From positions 186,001-250,000 of the forward strand of contig NZ_CP054705.1 of the NCBI RefSeq assembly GCF_016495725.1: a stretch of 64,000 bases of DNA, read 5' to 3'. The notes beneath the pieces are model-generated. The model did not search any database. It was not told the DNA's origin and worked only from the letters and a program-made list of their open reading frames with translations. Numbering within the stretch: position 1 is the first letter of the stretch; every line of letters begins with the position of its first letter. A program made the translations under genes and the position numbers. This stretch comes from Salicibibacter cibarius (lineage in GTDB: Bacteria > Bacillota > Bacilli > Bacillales > Marinococcaceae). Below, piece after piece: positions 19,122 to 30,173 of this stretch.

Positions 19122-21200
19122 ATGTCAAGAGAGTTCTCCTTGGAGAAAACACGTAATATCGGCATCATGGCTCACATCGATGCCGGTAAAACGACGGCCA
19201 CGGAACGTATTTTGTTCTATACCGGCCGTACTCATAAAATTGGAGAAACACATGAGGGTGCTTCCCAAATGGACTGGATGTCACAAGAGCAAGACCGTGG
19301 GATTACCATCACATCTGCCGCGACAACAGCCCAATGGAAAGATCACCGTATCAACATCATTGATACACCCGGGCACGTCGACTTCACGGTCGAAGTGGAA
19401 CGTTCCCTGCGTGTCCTTGATGGCTCGGTAGCTGTTCTTGATGCGCAATCAGGCGTTGAACCGCAAACCGAAACGGTGTGGCGTCAGGCTACGACCTATC
19501 ATGTGCCAAGAATTGTTTTCGTCAACAAAATGGATAAAGTAGGCGCGGACTTCCTCTATTCGGTTAGTACATTAAGAGATCGTCTCGGAGCGAACGCTCA
19601 CGCCGTTCAGCTCCCGATCGGTGCCGAAGATGAATTCGAAGGAATCATCGATCTTGTGGAAATGAAAGCCCACTATTATTTGGATGACTTGGGCAAGGAC
19701 ACAGAAGTCCGCGAGATCCCCGAGGAGTACCGTGAACAAGCAGACACCTATCGTGAGCAACTGATTGATGCCGTTGCAGAATTCGATGAAGATTTGATGA
19801 TGATGTACCTGGAAGGCGAAGAACTGAGCAACGAGGATGTAAAAAAAGCAATCCGTAAAGCAACATTGGATATTGAATTTTACCCTGTCTTTTGCGGATC
19901 GGCTTTTAAAAACAAAGGCGTTCAATTGATCTTGGATGGAGTCATTGATTACTTGCCGGCACCGACGGACGTTCCCGCCATTAAAGGGATCAAGCCGGAT
20001 TCGGAAGAAGAAGTAACTCGTGAAGCTGATGACGAAGGGTCATTTTCAGCTCTGGCTTTTAAAATTATGACCGATCCTTATGTAGGCAAATTGACATTCT
20101 TCCGCGTTTATTCAGGTACACTCTCATCCGGGTCTTACGTACGCAACTCTTCAAAAGATAACCGCGAACGCGTCGGCCGAATTTTGCAGATGCACGCCAA
20201 TTCACGGGAAGAGATTTCTAAAGTCTACTCCGGTGATATTGCCGCCGGTATCGGTTTGAAAGACACGGCGACAGGTGATACACTTTGTGATGAGAAGGAT
20301 CGGGTGATCCTTGAATCAATGGACTTTCCGGAAACGGTTATCTCCTTGTCGGTAGAGCCGAAATCAAAAGCGGATCAAGACAAAATGGGCGTTGCACTCG
20401 GCAAACTTTCGGAAGAAGATCCTACGTTTAAAACGTATACAGATGAGGAAACGGGCCAAACGGTCATTTCCGGTATGGGTGAATTGCACCTGGACATCAT
20501 TGTGGACCGTTTGAAACGGGAATTTAAAGTCGAAGCCATCGTCGGCGCGCCGCAAGTCTCTTATCGTGAAACGATCAAAGCCTCTGCACAATGTGAAGGC
20601 AAGTTCATTCGCCAATCCGGAGGTCGTGGTCAATACGGCCATGTTTGGATTGAGTTTAGTCCGAATGAACAAGGCGCAGGCTTTGAATTTGAAAATGCGA
20701 TCGTTGGCGGAGTTGTCCCGCGGGAGTACATTGGCTCAGTGGAACAAGGCGTGGAAGAAGCGTTGCAAAACGGTTTGCTTGCCGGTTATCCATTGATCGA
20801 TGTAAAAGCGCGACTGTATGATGGGTCTTACCATGATGTGGATTCCAATGAAATGGCATTTAAAATTGCCGCTTCAATGGCGCTTAAAGAAGCAAAATCC
20901 AAGTGTGAACCAGCCCTGCTCGAACCGTTGATGAAAGTGGAAATCATCGTTCCTGAAGAATACATGGGCGATGTTATGGGTGACGTTACGTCACGGCGCG
21001 GCCGAGTTGAAGGAATGGGTGCCCGTGGGAACGCGCAAATCATCAGTGCTTTTGTGCCACTTGCAGAGATGTTTGGGTACGCAACAAACCTTCGTTCCAA
21101 CACACAAGGACGCGGAACATATTCGATGCATTTTGATCATTACGCGGAAGTGCCGAAAAGCATTTCCGAAGAGATCATTAAAAAGAACACCGGTGAATAG
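19122..21200 (+). CDS. fusA: elongation factor G
   Basis: A 692-residue translational GTPase that drives ribosome translocation. The G motifs [17 protein letters not shown] and NKMDK are present. Domain IV has [16 protein letters not shown] and domain V ends in the usual [19 protein letters not shown]. The full-length form agrees with canonical EF-G rather than the shorter resistance or recycling paralogs. An AAGGAG site precedes ATG 19122. Confidence 0.97.
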   Translation: MSREFSLEKTRNIGIMAHIDAGKTTATERILFYTGRTHKIGETHEGASQMDWMSQEQDRGITITSAATTAQWKDHRINIIDTPGHVDFTVEVERSLRVLDGSVAVLDAQSGVEPQTETVWRQATTYHVPRIVFVNKMDKVGADFLYSVSTLRDRLGANAHAVQLPIGAEDEFEGIIDLVEMKAHYYLDDLGKDTEVREIPEEYREQADTYREQLIDAVAEFDEDLMMMYLEGEELSNEDVKKAIRKATLDIEFYPVFCGSAFKNKGVQLILDGVIDYLPAPTDVPAIKGIKPDSEEEVTREADDEGSFSALAFKIMTDPYVGKLTFFRVYSGTLSSGSYVRNSSKDNRERVGRILQMHANSREEISKVYSGDIAAGIGLKDTATGDTLCDEKDRVILESMDFPETVISLSVEPKSKADQDKMGVALGKLSEEDPTFKTYTDEETGQTVISGMGELHLDIIVDRLKREFKVEAIVGAPQVSYRETIKASAQCEGKFIRQSGGRGQYGHVWIEFSPNEQGAGFEFENAIVGGVVPREYIGSVEQGVEEALQNGLLAGYPLIDVKARLYDGSYHDVDSNEMAFKIAASMALKEAKSKCEPALLEPLMKVEIIVPEEYMGDVMGDVTSRRGRVEGMGARGNAQIISAFVPLAEMFGYATNLRSNTQGRGTYSMHFDHYAEVPKSISEEIIKKNTGE

Positions 21201-21293
21201 TTAATTTCACTAAAATCAAAAGCCTAGAAAGTAGATCAGCGATCATGCTTTCTTGCTATATAAAATACCTTAACCTAAGGGAGGAACATTTCA

Positions 21294-22484
21294 ATGGCAA
21301 AAGAAAAATTTGACCGGTCGAAAACGCATGCCAATATTGGCACAATCGGACACGTAGACCATGGAAAAACAACGTTGACTGCAGCGATTACAAAAGTTCT
21401 TCATGAACAATCCGGCACTGGTACCGTCATGGAATATGATGCAATTGATGGTGCTCCGGAAGAGAAGGAACGCGGAATTACCATCGCGACTTCCCACGTT
21501 GAGTATGAAACGGAAACTCGTCACTACGCACACGTGGATTGCCCGGGACACGCGGACTACGTGAAAAACATGATCACAGGCGCCGCGCAAATGGACGGAT
21601 CCATCCTAGTTGTATCCGCCGCTGACGGCCCGATGCCGCAAACACGCGAGCACATCTTGCTTTCCCGTAACGTCGGTGTGCCGTCCATCGTTGTTTTCCT
21701 TAACAAAGTGGACCAAGTCGATGACGAAGAGTTGCTTGAACTCGTGGAAATGGAAGTGCGCGATCTCCTTTCCGAGTATGACTTCCCGGGAGACGACATT
21801 CCTGTTGTATCCGGATCTGCTTTGAAAGCTCTTGAAGGTGATGACGAGCATAAGCAAAAAATTCTTGACTTGATGAATGAAGTCGATGGTTATATCCCGA
21901 CGCCTGAACGTGATACAGACAAGCCATTCATGATGCCGGTTGAGGACGTCTTCTCCATCACCGGTCGTGGCACGGTTGCAACCGGCCGTGTTGAACGTGG
22001 CATGCTCAACAGCGGTGACGAAGTAGAGATTCTCGGTATTACTGAAGAGAAGAGAAAAACTACCGTTACAGGTGTCGAGATGTTCCACAAAATTCTCGAC
22101 TATGCTGAAGCGGGTGACAACATTGGCGCATTGCTACGTGGTGTTGCCCGTGAAGATATTACACGTGGACAGGTGCTCGCTAAGCCAGGTACAATCACAC
22201 CTCACACGCAATTTAAAGCAGAAGTCTATGTGCTTTCAAAAGATGAAGGTGGCCGTCACACGCCATTTTTCCAAAATTACCGTCCGCAATTCTACTTTCG
22301 CACAACGGATGTTACCGGCGTGATCAACCTTCCTGAAGGCGTGGAAATGGTTATGCCCGGGGACAACATCGAGATGTCCGTGGAACTCATTCAACCGATC
22401 GCGATCGAGGACGGGACAAGGTTCTCGATTCGTGAAGGTGGACGTACCGTAGGTTCCGGTGTTGTCACAGAGATCGTGAAGTAA
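21294..22484 (+). CDS. tuf: elongation factor Tu
   Basis: A 396-residue GTPase that delivers aminoacyl-tRNA to the ribosome. The [10 protein letters not shown]-loop, DCPGHADY and NKVDQVDD motifs and the domain II/III segments ([27 protein letters not shown]) are all present. GGGAGG precedes ATG 21294. Followed by a strong terminator that closes the str operon. Confidence 0.98.
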   Translation: MAKEKFDRSKTHANIGTIGHVDHGKTTLTAAITKVLHEQSGTGTVMEYDAIDGAPEEKERGITIATSHVEYETETRHYAHVDCPGHADYVKNMITGAAQMDGSILVVSAADGPMPQTREHILLSRNVGVPSIVVFLNKVDQVDDEELLELVEMEVRDLLSEYDFPGDDIPVVSGSALKALEGDDEHKQKILDLMNEVDGYIPTPERDTDKPFMMPVEDVFSITGRGTVATGRVERGMLNSGDEVEILGITEEKRKTTVTGVEMFHKILDYAEAGDNIGALLRGVAREDITRGQVLAKPGTITPHTQFKAEVYVLSKDEGGRHTPFFQNYRPQFYFRTTDVTGVINLPEGVEMVMPGDNIEMSVELIQPIAIEDGTRFSIREGGRTVGSGVVTEIVK

Positions 22485-22490
22485 ACATGA

Positions 22491-22524
22491 AAAAAAGGGC
22501 GCCCGTGTCGGGTGCTCTTTTTTT
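22491..22524 (+). terminator. Rho-independent terminator after tuf
   Basis: An A-tract, then GGGCGCCCG pairing with CGGGTGCTC around a TGT loop, then seven or more T. It closes the str operon. Confidence 0.9.
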
Positions 22525-22526
22525 GG

Positions 22527-22603
22527 TAAATCAACTTTCTTACCTACATAAGTGCAACTAAGGCTTTTCGCCATCAAAGCTTGGTGAAAAGCCAGTTTTC
22601 TAA
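22527..22603 (+). repeat. dispersed 77-bp palindromic repeat, copy 2
   Basis: Second copy of the element at 5847-5923. Its hairpin is GGCTTTTCGCCA with TTGGTGAAAAGCC, so one base pair becomes G-T. It begins directly after the tuf terminator. Nothing in it is coding. Confidence 0.8.
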
Positions 22604-22626
22604 CTTTTTCACGGATGAAATAAAAT

Positions 22627-22646
22627 TTAATTAAACGTTTGATTAA
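22627..22646. promoter_or_regulatory. 20-bp near-palindrome centred on AAACGTTT
   Basis: TTAATTAAAC and GTTTGATTAA are reverse complements with one mismatch. A similar site occurs at 58546-58565, before the chemoreceptor gene. The shape suits an operator for a dimeric regulator such as a TetR-family protein, but this copy has no adjacent gene to control. Confidence 0.35.
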
Positions 22647-22728
22647 CGAAGGATGCGGTCCAGGTCTGAAAAGGGATCGGAGTTGCACCGTTTACTACAT
22701 AAAATATCGGGTCAACACTAAAATTTAT

Positions 22729-22831
22729 GGTTGAAAAATAGATGTAAGCATGAGCCATGGTAACCGCTGCGGTAAAACACTGCGCTTTTCCTTCGCTAGT
22801 TAGTGTTAATATCAATTATTACTGATATCAA
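22729..22831 (+). repeat. MITE-like element, short copy
   Basis: It starts GGTTGAAAAATAG and ends TGATATCAA, as does the 169-bp element at 43164-43332. The two share ATGGTAA-CGCT-CGG-AAAACACT near the left and CGCTAG..AGTGTT near the right. This copy lacks about 65 bp of the middle. No protein is encoded. Confidence 0.7.
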
Positions 22832-22983
22832 CAATTATGAAAAGGCAAAATGCCAATAAGTTTCTTTTTGCGTTCTGTTTTTATGAACAAGCACCTTTTA
22901 TGTCGTAGGTGGCACGCTCACGTCATTATTATATTGCAAACAATCGTCAAGCTTTATATTTCAACGAACGCTGCGCGTTTACT

Positions 22984-23190
22984 CCCTCAAAGGGGGGGCG
23001 AGTTCCACTGAGGGGATAAGAGAAGGAAAGTAATCCCTCAGACGAAGGATAAGCTGCTCTGAGAGGAACAAGAGGAAGAAAGTAATGCCCCAGAGGGAGG
23101 TTGATTTGCCCTGAGAGGAACAAGAAAGGTAAAGTAATCCCTCAAACGGGGGCCGAGTTGCTCCGAGAGGAACAACAAACTGTGACGTAT
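22984..23190 (+). repeat. tandem array of four 52-bp units (CCCTCA...GAGAGGAACAA type)
   Basis: Units begin at 22984, 23035, 23087 and 23139; the first is 51 bp and the others 52 bp. Each starts CCCTCA-like, has CTGAGAGGAACAAGA at about position 25-39, and most end AAAGTAAT. Another single unit is at 45909-45968. The array lies in the 1.26-kb gene-free gap between tuf and rpsJ (22485-23741). The rest of that gap (about 23191-23540) contains an unconvincing 93-codon open frame at 23279-23560 that I do not call a gene. Confidence 0.85.
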
Positions 23191-23541
23191 ATCATTTTGC
23201 AATGTGGAAGGACTTTTGAAACACGCCACTTGTAGAGATTTTCGGCAATTCTTCCATTAATGAAACCTTTACCCTTCATTGGGCTATATATCACCAGTAT
23301 TACGGAAACTTTTTGCTAAAAAATTGAAACCCTCAGTTTTGCAGGTCCCCGCCCGGTTACACCGACACCAAATAAACAATTCGGATTTCTTCATTATAAA
23401 AGCGTTCGGAACTAAGCTGCCCAAATTTATCAACATAGCTTTTGCTCACAAACTGTACTTCCTTTTTGCATTTGTTGCGCCAATGTTTAAGAGTCTTTTT
23501 ATGAAAATAGCTACTCCGGGCGGAAAAAATCAAATTTCTGC

Positions 23542-23570
23542 TTGCAATCGCTGTTCGTAGCCTTTATAAT
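23542..23570 (+). promoter_or_regulatory. promoter for the S10 ribosomal protein operon
   Basis: TTGCAA (23542-23547), 17-bp spacer, perfect TATAAT (23565-23570). It is the only strong promoter I see upstream of the long rpsJ-to-rplQ run. Confidence 0.8.
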
Positions 23571-23592
23571 GGTTAGGTGTGACAAAGAAGGT

Positions 23593-23626
23593 GGGAGGAG
23601 GCCATGCATACGGACCTCCCCTTTTT
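23593..23626 (+). terminator. attenuator-like hairpin in the rpsJ leader
   Basis: GGGAGG (23593-23598) can pair with CCTCCC (23615-23620), followed by CTTTTT. A second possible hairpin, ACCCG...CGGGT, lies near 23663-23690. Together they make a structured S10 leader of about 170 nt. Regulation is inferred. Confidence 0.45.
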
Positions 23627-23741
23627 GATTGTCGAGCGAAGAAGTGGAAGGTTGCCCGACACACCCGGCCCCTTTGCCATGGCGGGTGGGGGGAATTTTC
23701 ACGGAGCAAGTCTGAAAATCAGACGAAAAGGAGGGTTAAAC

Positions 23742-24050
23742 ATGGCAAATGACAAAATCCGAATTCGATTAAAGGCGTATGATCACCGAATCCTTGATCA
23801 ATCATCCGCAAAAATTGTGGAAACCGCTAAGCGTTCCGATGCGAAAGTGTCCGGACCGGTGCCTCTTCCGACAGACCGATCGGTATACACTGTTATACGC
23901 GCGACGCACAAATTCAAGGATTCTCGGGAGCAATTTGAAATGCGCACGCATAAACGCCTTATCGATATTCTCAGTCCGACCCCGCAAACGGTAGACGCCT
24001 TGATGCGTTTGGATCTGCCTTCAGGTGTCGATATTGAGATTAAGCTTTAA
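23742..24050 (+). CDS. rpsJ: 30S ribosomal protein S10 (NusE)
   Basis: A 102-residue 30S head protein that also serves in antitermination with NusB. It starts [18 protein letters not shown] and has [21 protein letters not shown] 23742 follows AAAAGGAGGG; a longer in-frame opening from 23604 runs through the leader hairpins and is not coding. First gene of the S10 operon. Confidence 0.97.
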   Translation: MANDKIRIRLKAYDHRILDQSSAKIVETAKRSDAKVSGPVPLPTDRSVYTVIRATHKFKDSREQFEMRTHKRLIDILSPTPQTVDALMRLDLPSGVDIEIKL

Positions 24051-24080
24051 ATTTAACATGAAAAACAGGAGGTGTGACTG

Positions 24081-24704
24081 ATGGCCAAAGGAATCTTGGG
24101 TAGAAAGATCGGCATGACGCAGGTATTTAAAGAGAACGGCGATGTTGTCCCTGTAACTGTCGTTCAAGCAAACCCGAACATTGTCATGCAGTTAAAAACA
24201 GAAGCAAATGATGGTTACGATGCGGTTCAATTAGGCATGGATGACAAAAAAGAACAACGTGCCACCAAACCGGAAAAAGGCCATGCTGAAAAAGCAAGCA
24301 CGGCGCCCAAGCGCTACATTCGTGAATTTCGCAATATGAGTATTGGAGATCACGAAGTTGGTCAAGAGGTCAGCGTTAATACATTTGCATCCGGCGACGT
24401 CATCGACGTCACGGGTGTTTCGAAAGGGAAAGGCTTTCAAGGTTCGATTAAGCGTCACAATTACGCAATCGGTCCGAAATCACATGGTTCCCGTTACCAC
24501 CGAGGTTCAGGCGCATTGAGCCCTATTGACACTTCGAAAACGTTCAAAGGGACAAAGCTCCCAGGACAGATGGGTGGCAATCAAGTGACGGTTCAAAACC
24601 TTGAGGTCGTACAAATTGATGAAGAACGTAACTTATTGCTCATAAAAGGGAACGTCCCAGGACCCAAAAAGGGTTATGTAAAGGTGCAATCTGTTAGTAA
24701 GTAA
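24081..24704 (+). CDS. rplC: 50S ribosomal protein L3
   Basis: A 207-residue early-assembly 23S-binding protein reaching toward the peptidyl-transferase centre. It opens [14 protein letters not shown] and contains the conserved [20 protein letters not shown] loop region. ACAGGAGGTG precedes ATG 24081. Confidence 0.97.
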   Translation: MAKGILGRKIGMTQVFKENGDVVPVTVVQANPNIVMQLKTEANDGYDAVQLGMDDKKEQRATKPEKGHAEKASTAPKRYIREFRNMSIGDHEVGQEVSVNTFASGDVIDVTGVSKGKGFQGSIKRHNYAIGPKSHGSRYHRGSGALSPIDTSKTFKGTKLPGQMGGNQVTVQNLEVVQIDEERNLLLIKGNVPGPKKGYVKVQSVSK

Positions 24705-24729
24705 TGTCTAAAAGAAAGGAGGAACCATC

Positions 24730-25353
24730 ATGCCTAAAGTAACGGTATACAATCAAACCGGCTCGGAAGTCGGGGATACGGAACTTACCGATTCTGTTTT
24801 CGGAATTAAACCGAATGAAAGTGTTGTGCACGATGCGGTTGTTATGCAGCAGGCATCGCTACGCCAAGGAACCCAAAAAGCAAAAACCCGTTCCGAAGTT
24901 CGCGGTGGCGGTGCAAAACCTTGGCGCCAAAAAGGTACGGGCCGTGCACGCCATGGTTCAAACCGTTCCCCAATATGGACGGGCGGCGGTGTCATTTTTG
25001 CGCCGACCCCAAGAAATTACGGGTATAAACTTCCGAAAAAGGTTCGTCGTCTCGCGCTTCGTTCTGTACTTTCCGCAAAAGTTCAGGATGACGCCCTCAT
25101 TGTTGTCGATGATCTTCATTTTGACGTGCCGAAAACAAAAGAAATGGTGAATATTCTTTCCAGTCTTTCCGCCGAAGAAAAAACGTTGATTGTTACAGCG
25201 GACGATAACGAAAACCTAAAGAAATCCGCGAACAATCTGCAGAACGTGAAAACCATCGACGCTAAAGGTGTGAGTGTTCTAGATGTGATTAACAGCGATA
25301 AGTTAATCATCACGAAAAAGGCTGTAGAGAACGTAGAGGAGGTGCTTGGCTAA
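24730..25353 (+). CDS. rplD: 50S ribosomal protein L4
   Basis: A 207-residue exit-tunnel protein. The long loop that lines the tunnel is recognisable ([39 protein letters not shown]). AAAGGAGG precedes ATG 24730. Its stop overlaps the rplW start by one base, implying coupling. In E. coli L4 represses the S10 operon; that is not established for Bacilli. Confidence 0.97.
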   Translation: MPKVTVYNQTGSEVGDTELTDSVFGIKPNESVVHDAVVMQQASLRQGTQKAKTRSEVRGGGAKPWRQKGTGRARHGSNRSPIWTGGGVIFAPTPRNYGYKLPKKVRRLALRSVLSAKVQDDALIVVDDLHFDVPKTKEMVNILSSLSAEEKTLIVTADDNENLKKSANNLQNVKTIDAKGVSVLDVINSDKLIITKKAVENVEEVLG

Positions 25354-25640
25354 TGGATGCACGCGATGTGATTAAGCGCCCGGTAGTTACGGAACGCTCT
25401 ACAGAGATCATGGAAGATAAGAAATATACGTTTGAAGTCGACATTAAAGCGAATAAAACCCAAATCAAACAAGCGATTGAAGAAATCTTTGAAGTTGATG
25501 TCGATAAGGTGAACACGATGAACTATAAACGCAAATTTCGTCGCTTCGGTCGTTTCGAAGGTTATAAACCCGCGAGAAAAAAGGCGATTGTAACGTTAAC
25601 CGAGAACAGTGACGAGATCGAAATATTCGATGAAGTTTAA
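25353..25640 (+). CDS. rplW: 50S ribosomal protein L23
   Basis: A 95-residue protein at the tunnel exit, docking site for trigger factor and signal recognition particle. Typical [20 protein letters not shown] and [20 protein letters not shown] segments. Starts in a TAATG overlap with rplD; GAGGAGGTG lies inside the end of rplD. Confidence 0.97.
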   Translation: MDARDVIKRPVVTERSTEIMEDKKYTFEVDIKANKTQIKQAIEEIFEVDVDKVNTMNYKRKFRRFGRFEGYKPARKKAIVTLTENSDEIEIFDEV

Positions 25641-25666
25641 GTCTCACAGCAGAGGAGGGAAAACCA

Positions 25667-26509
25667 ATGGCAGTTAAACGCTATAAACCGAAAACAGGCG
25701 GGCAACGTTTTATGACCGGGAAAAATTTCTCCGAAATCACAACCGATAGCCCGGAGCGGTCATTGCTTGCTCCGCATTCCAAAAATGCCGGCCGGAACAA
25801 CCATGGCCGAATCACGACACGCCATCAGGGTGGCGGTCATAAGCGTAAATATCGGATCATTGATTTCAAGAGAAACAAAGACGGGGTTCCGGGTCGAGTA
25901 GCAACAATTGAATACGATCCGAACCGTTCTGCGAACATCGCGCTCATTCATTATGTAGACGGAGAAAAACGTTATATTCTTTCCCCGAATGGACTGAAAG
26001 TAGGAAACAATATAACGTCAGGATCCGATGCGGACATCAAAATCGGGAACGCCCTTGAAATTAAGGACATTCCAATAGGCACAACCATCCACAATATTGA
26101 AATGAGACCCGGGAAAGGCGGTCAATTGGCACGCGCTGCAGGTGCGCATGCACAAATTCTCGGACGTGAAGGCAAATACTCGCTTGTTCGTTTGAAGTCC
26201 GGTGAGACTCGTCTCATTCTATCCACGTGCCGGGCAACGATTGGACAAGTGGGCAACCTTGAAAATGAACAGATTAATATCGGTAAAGCCGGGCGCAGCC
26301 GTTGGCTCAATAAACGCCCTACGGTTCGCGGTTCAGCCATGAACCCATCCGACCATCCGCACGGTGGTGGTGAAGGACGGGCGCCGGTCGGCCGTGATGC
26401 ACCCGTATCGCCTTGGGGTCAACCGTCCGTTGGTTATAAAACGAGAAAAAGAAATAAACCGTCAAACAAGTATATTGTTCAAGGTCGGAACAAAAAGAAA
26501 AGAAGATAA
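25667..26509 (+). CDS. rplB: 50S ribosomal protein L2
   Basis: A 280-residue protein required for subunit association and peptidyl-transferase assembly. The hallmark [19 protein letters not shown] with the near-catalytic histidine is present, as is [19 protein letters not shown]. It is three residues longer than I recall for the B. subtilis protein. GAGGAGGG precedes ATG 25667. Confidence 0.97.
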   Translation: MAVKRYKPKTGGQRFMTGKNFSEITTDSPERSLLAPHSKNAGRNNHGRITTRHQGGGHKRKYRIIDFKRNKDGVPGRVATIEYDPNRSANIALIHYVDGEKRYILSPNGLKVGNNITSGSDADIKIGNALEIKDIPIGTTIHNIEMRPGKGGQLARAAGAHAQILGREGKYSLVRLKSGETRLILSTCRATIGQVGNLENEQINIGKAGRSRWLNKRPTVRGSAMNPSDHPHGGGEGRAPVGRDAPVSPWGQPSVGYKTRKRNKPSNKYIVQGRNKKKRR

Positions 26510-26599
26510 TCGCGATCGTTTTAGCGCCAATACCCTAAGTCATCGAATTGGGGAGGCGCTATTCACACGTCGCGCCTATACAAGAAAGGAGGCTTTTAA

Positions 26600-26878
26600 A
26601 TGGGTCGCAGTTTGAAAAAAGGACCATTTGTAGATGATCATCTAATGAAAAAGGTCGAAGCGATGGATGAGAATAACAAACGTGTTATTAAAACATGGTC
26701 ACGCCGTTCCACGATATTCCCTAATTTTGTCGGACATACCATTGCTGTCCATGATGGACGCAAGCACGTGCCTGTTTTCATCCAGGAAGACATGGTCGGC
26801 CATAAACTTGGTGAATTTGCCCCAACACGGACGTATCGGGGACACGACAAGGACGACAAAAAAACGAGACGACGTTAA
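26600..26878 (+). CDS. rpsS: 30S ribosomal protein S19
   Basis: A 92-residue 30S head protein that pairs with S13 near the A site. It begins [18 protein letters not shown] and has the conserved [28 protein letters not shown] precedes ATG 26600. The 90-bp spacer before it is longer than others in this operon and shows no gene. Confidence 0.97.
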   Translation: MGRSLKKGPFVDDHLMKKVEAMDENNKRVIKTWSRRSTIFPNFVGHTIAVHDGRKHVPVFIQEDMVGHKLGEFAPTRTYRGHDKDDKKTRRR

Positions 26879-26899
26879 CAAGAGAGGAGGTAGACTACA

Positions 26900-27241
26900 A
26901 TGGAGGCTAAAGCAGTTGCAAAACAAGTTCGTGTCGCTCCTCGAAAAGCACGAATGGTCGTTGATCTCGTGCGCGGCAAAGACGTCGGAGAAGCCATTTC
27001 CATATTGAGGCATACAACGAGAGGCGTGTCACCAACTGTGGAGAAGGTATTGAAATCCGCGATTGCCAATGCGGAGCATAATTATGAAATGGAACCGGAA
27101 GATTTAGTGGTCAGTAAAGCTTACGTGGATGAAGGTGTCACCTTGAAACGTTTTCGCCCGAGAGCAATGGGACGCGCATCCAGAATCAACAAACGAACGA
27201 GTCACATTACAATCATTGTTTCAGAAAAGGAGGAAGGATAA
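26900..27241 (+). CDS. rplV: 50S ribosomal protein L22
   Basis: A 113-residue protein whose beta-hairpin lines the exit tunnel at the macrolide-sensitive constriction. [17 protein letters not shown] and the hairpin region [20 protein letters not shown] are typical. GAGAGGAGG precedes ATG 26900. It ends 3 bp before rpsC. Confidence 0.97.
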   Translation: MEAKAVAKQVRVAPRKARMVVDLVRGKDVGEAISILRHTTRGVSPTVEKVLKSAIANAEHNYEMEPEDLVVSKAYVDEGVTLKRFRPRAMGRASRINKRTSHITIIVSEKEEG

Positions 27242-27244
27242 AGC

Positions 27245-27904
27245 GTGGGTCAAAAAGTTAATCCCATAGGTTTTCGGATTGGTGTAATCCGTGACTGGGA
27301 ATCAAAATGGTACGCAGAAAAAGAATACGCAACGTTGCTGCACGAAGACGTAAAAATTCGCGAGTATATTGAAGAGCGCCTCAAAGATGCTTCCATATCG
27401 ATGATTGAGATCGAGCGGGCGGCAAATCGGGTGAACATTAACATTCACACAGCCAAGCCCGGCATGGTGATCGGTAAAGGCGGTTCCGAAGTTGAGGCAT
27501 TGCGAAAAAACTTAAATGCCCTTACCGGTAAACGTGTGCACATCAACATCTCTGAAATCAAACAAGCAGACTTGGACGCGAAGCTCGTTGCTGAAAACAT
27601 CGCTCGTCAGTTGGAAAACCGCGTATCTTTTCGCCGCGCAATGAAACAGTCCATTCAGCGCACAATGCGTGCCGGAGCAAAAGGGATCCGTACAGAAGTG
27701 AACGGACGCCTCGGCGGTGCGGACATGGCGCGCTCCGAAAGCTATAGCGAAGGAACTGTACCTTTGCATACATTGCGGGCGGATATTGATTTTGGCACAG
27801 CAGAAGCAGACACCACATACGGGAAGATTGGTGTGAAAATATGGGTATACCGTGGAGAGGTTCTTCCCACGAAAGGTGACCGTACAGACGAAGGAGGCGA
27901 CTAA
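27245..27904 (+). CDS. rpsC: 30S ribosomal protein S3
   Basis: A 219-residue mRNA-entry protein with helicase activity. It starts [17 protein letters not shown]. The KH domain carries the [12 protein letters not shown] loop, and the C-terminal domain has [23 protein letters not shown] start at 27245 with AAGGAGGA overlapping the end of rplV. rplP begins 2 bp after its stop. Confidence 0.97.
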   Translation: MGQKVNPIGFRIGVIRDWESKWYAEKEYATLLHEDVKIREYIEERLKDASISMIEIERAANRVNINIHTAKPGMVIGKGGSEVEALRKNLNALTGKRVHINISEIKQADLDAKLVAENIARQLENRVSFRRAMKQSIQRTMRAGAKGIRTEVNGRLGGADMARSESYSEGTVPLHTLRADIDFGTAEADTTYGKIGVKIWVYRGEVLPTKGDRTDEGGD

Positions 27905-27906
27905 AC

Positions 27907-28341
27907 ATGTTAATGCCTAAACGCGTGAAATACCGTCGTCAAATGCGTGGCCGTATGAGAGGCCGTGCTAAAGGCGGCACGGAAATCACATTTGGCGAAT
28001 ATGGCCTACAGGCCCTGGAAGCATCCTGGGTTTCAAACCGACAGATTGAGGCCGCCCGTATCGCGATGACGCGTTATATGAAACGTGGCGGTAAAGTTTG
28101 GATTAAAATTTTCCCCGATAAACCTTATACCGCAAAGCCATTGGAAGTCCGCATGGGTTCCGGGAAAGGCGCGCCGGAAGGTTGGGTAGCCGTTGTTAAA
28201 CCCGGTAGAATTATGTTTGAAATCGCGGGTGTCAATGAAGAAGTGGCACGAGAAGCATTGCGTCTTGCATCCCACAAGCTTCCGATCAAATGCAAATTTG
28301 TGAAACGTGAAGAAATGGGTGGTGAGGCAAATGAAGGCTAA
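27907..28341 (+). CDS. rplP: 50S ribosomal protein L16
   Basis: A 144-residue protein that helps position A-site tRNA and organise 23S domains. Canonical [20 protein letters not shown] start and [20 protein letters not shown] segment. The conserved N-terminus supports ATG 27907 rather than the ATG two codons downstream. Its end overlaps rpmC by 11 bp. Confidence 0.97.
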   Translation: MLMPKRVKYRRQMRGRMRGRAKGGTEITFGEYGLQALEASWVSNRQIEAARIAMTRYMKRGGKVWIKIFPDKPYTAKPLEVRMGSGKGAPEGWVAVVKPGRIMFEIAGVNEEVAREALRLASHKLPIKCKFVKREEMGGEANEG

Positions 28342-28534
28342 TGAAATCCGGGAAATGACCACGACGGAAATTGAGCAAGAGACGAAATCATTAAAAGAAG
28401 AACTGTTCAACCTTCGATTTCAACTGGCAACCGGTCAGTTGGATAACCCCGCCCGCATCCGCAACGTTCGTAAAGCAATTGCCCGTGCCAATACTGTTTT
28501 GAGAGAAAGAGAACTTGGCATAAACCGAGGGTAA
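28331..28534 (+). CDS. rpmC: 50S ribosomal protein L29
   Basis: A 67-residue helical protein near the tunnel exit next to L23. [20 protein letters not shown], then [23 protein letters not shown] 28331 lies inside the end of rplP, behind GGGTGGTGAGG; the in-frame ATG at 28307 is only an internal rplP position. Confidence 0.96.
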   Translation: MKANEIREMTTTEIEQETKSLKEELFNLRFQLATGQLDNPARIRNVRKAIARANTVLRERELGINRG

Positions 28535-28550
28535 AAGGAGGTAGCCGATT

Positions 28551-28814
28551 ATGAGTGAACGCAATGATCGAAAAGTACGGATCGGTCGCGTTGTTTCCGA
28601 TAAAATGGATAAAACGATCACCGTTGTCGTTGAAACGTATAAAGTAGATAAGCTATACGGCAAACGCGTCCGTTCTTCAAAGAAATTTAAAGCACATGAC
28701 GAAAATAATGAAGCGAAAGTAGGCGACATCGTTAGAATTATGGAGACACGTCCGTTGTCCAAAGATAAATACTTCCGCCTCGTTGAAATCGTCGAAGAAT
28801 CAGTGATTATTTAA
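28551..28814 (+). CDS. rpsQ: 30S ribosomal protein S17
   Basis: An 87-residue OB-fold protein binding 16S helices 7 and 11. [19 protein letters not shown] and [20 protein letters not shown] are diagnostic. AAAGGAGG precedes ATG 28551. Confidence 0.97.
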   Translation: MSERNDRKVRIGRVVSDKMDKTITVVVETYKVDKLYGKRVRSSKKFKAHDENNEAKVGDIVRIMETRPLSKDKYFRLVEIVEESVII

Positions 28815-28844
28815 GACATCTTTGATTGAAGGGAGGCCGTGAAA

Positions 28845-29213
28845 ATGATCCAGCAAGAGTCGAGGCTAAAAGTTGCCGATAACTCAGGTGCACGGGAAGT
28901 ACAATGCATTAAAGTGCTCGGGGGTACCGGGCGAAAAACCGCAAACATCGGTGACATGATCGTCTGCTCCGTCAAAAATGCAACGCCAGGAGGCGTTGTC
29001 AAGAAAAATGAAGTTGTGCGCGCGGTCATCGTTCGTTCCCGCAGTGGTGTGAGGCGGACGGACGGTTCGTATATCCGATTCGATGAAAACGCAGCGGTCG
29101 TTATTCGTGATGACAAAAGTCCGAGAGGTACACGTATATTCGGACCGGTTGCGCGTGAACTGCGCGATAGTCAGTATATGAAAATTATATCGTTAGCACC
29201 GGAAGTGCTTTAA
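28845..29213 (+). CDS. rplN: 50S ribosomal protein L14
   Basis: A 122-residue intersubunit-bridge protein. Starts [18 protein letters not shown] and ends FMKI-like [12 protein letters not shown]; the [15 protein letters not shown] motif is intact. ATG 28845 lies 9 nt after GGGAGG; the GTG two codons upstream is closer to the ribosome site and gives an unusual N-terminus. Confidence 0.97.
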   Translation: MIQQESRLKVADNSGAREVQCIKVLGGTGRKTANIGDMIVCSVKNATPGGVVKKNEVVRAVIVRSRSGVRRTDGSYIRFDENAAVVIRDDKSPRGTRIFGPVARELRDSQYMKIISLAPEVL

Positions 29214-29250
29214 AACTTGGAAGAACCATTGATGAGGGAGGTGCGAACCA

Positions 29251-29577
29251 ATGGCGCAACAACCGAAATTGCATGTGAAAACAGGCGATAAGGTTAAAGT
29301 GATTACCGGGAAAGACAAGGGTATGGAAGGTGAGATCATCGCAGCTTATCCCAACCGTGAACGTGTCCTTGTCCAAGGGGTCAATAAAGTAACCAAACAC
29401 ATGAAACCTTCGCAGGATAACCCGCAAGGGGGCATCGAAGACATGGAAGCGCCTATCCATGTATCGAACGTGATGCTCATTGATCCGAAAAACGGAGAAC
29501 CTACCCGGATCGGTTACAAAACCGAAGACGGTAAAAAGGTACGCATTGCAAAAAAATCCGGAGAGGTTATTGATTAG
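29251..29577 (+). CDS. rplX: 50S ribosomal protein L24
   Basis: A 108-residue KOW-domain protein that initiates 50S assembly. [20 protein letters not shown] is the KOW motif and the C-terminus reads [28 protein letters not shown] precedes ATG 29251. Confidence 0.97.
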   Translation: MAQQPKLHVKTGDKVKVITGKDKGMEGEIIAAYPNRERVLVQGVNKVTKHMKPSQDNPQGGIEDMEAPIHVSNVMLIDPKNGEPTRIGYKTEDGKKVRIAKKSGEVID

Positions 29578-29607
29578 TAACGCTTGCTGAAAGGAGGCCC
29601 AAAAATA

Positions 29608-30147
29608 ATGAACGCTTTAAAGGAACGTTATAAAGACGAAATCATCCCCCGCTTACACGACCAGTTCAATTACTCATCGGTAATGGCAGTTCCGAAGATC
29701 GAAAAAATCGTCATCAACATGGGCGTGGGTGAAGCTGTATCCAATCCGAAGACCTTGGATAATGCCATGGAAGAACTCGCTTTAATCACAGGGCAAAAAC
29801 CGATCGTGACAAGAGCGAAACGGTCGATCGCGGGATTTAAACTGCGAGAGGGGAACCCGATCGGCACGAAAGTGACCCTTCGCGGAACACGCATGTATGA
29901 CTTTCTGGAAAAGTTGATTCACGTATCCTTGCCTCGTGTTCGTGACTTTCGCGGGATTTCAAGCAAAGCATTTGACGGCCGCGGAAATTACACGCTCGGT
30001 ATAAAGGAACAGTTGATTTTTCCGGAAATTGAATACGACAAGATCGACAAGGTCCGCGGCATGGACATTGTCATTGTAACGAGCGCCGAAACGGACGAGG
30101 AAGCGAAAGAATTGCTTACGCAAGTGGGCATGCCTTTTCAACGATAA
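29608..30147 (+). CDS. rplE: 50S ribosomal protein L5
   Basis: A 179-residue 5S rRNA-binding protein of the central protuberance. [20 protein letters not shown] at the start, [19 protein letters not shown], and the C-terminal [17 protein letters not shown] 29608 follows AAAGGAGG; the in-frame ATG at 29584 precedes the ribosome site. Confidence 0.97.
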   Translation: MNALKERYKDEIIPRLHDQFNYSSVMAVPKIEKIVINMGVGEAVSNPKTLDNAMEELALITGQKPIVTRAKRSIAGFKLREGNPIGTKVTLRGTRMYDFLEKLIHVSLPRVRDFRGISSKAFDGRGNYTLGIKEQLIFPEIEYDKIDKVRGMDIVIVTSAETDEEAKELLTQVGMPFQR

Positions 30148-30173
30148 ATATCTAACGAAGGAGGGAATGCATT

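Noticed and set aside
23279-23560. 93-codon open frame upstream of the S10 promoter
   Set aside because: No ribosome site, no recognisable motif, and its end overlaps the promoter at 23542. Neither strand gives a convincing protein.
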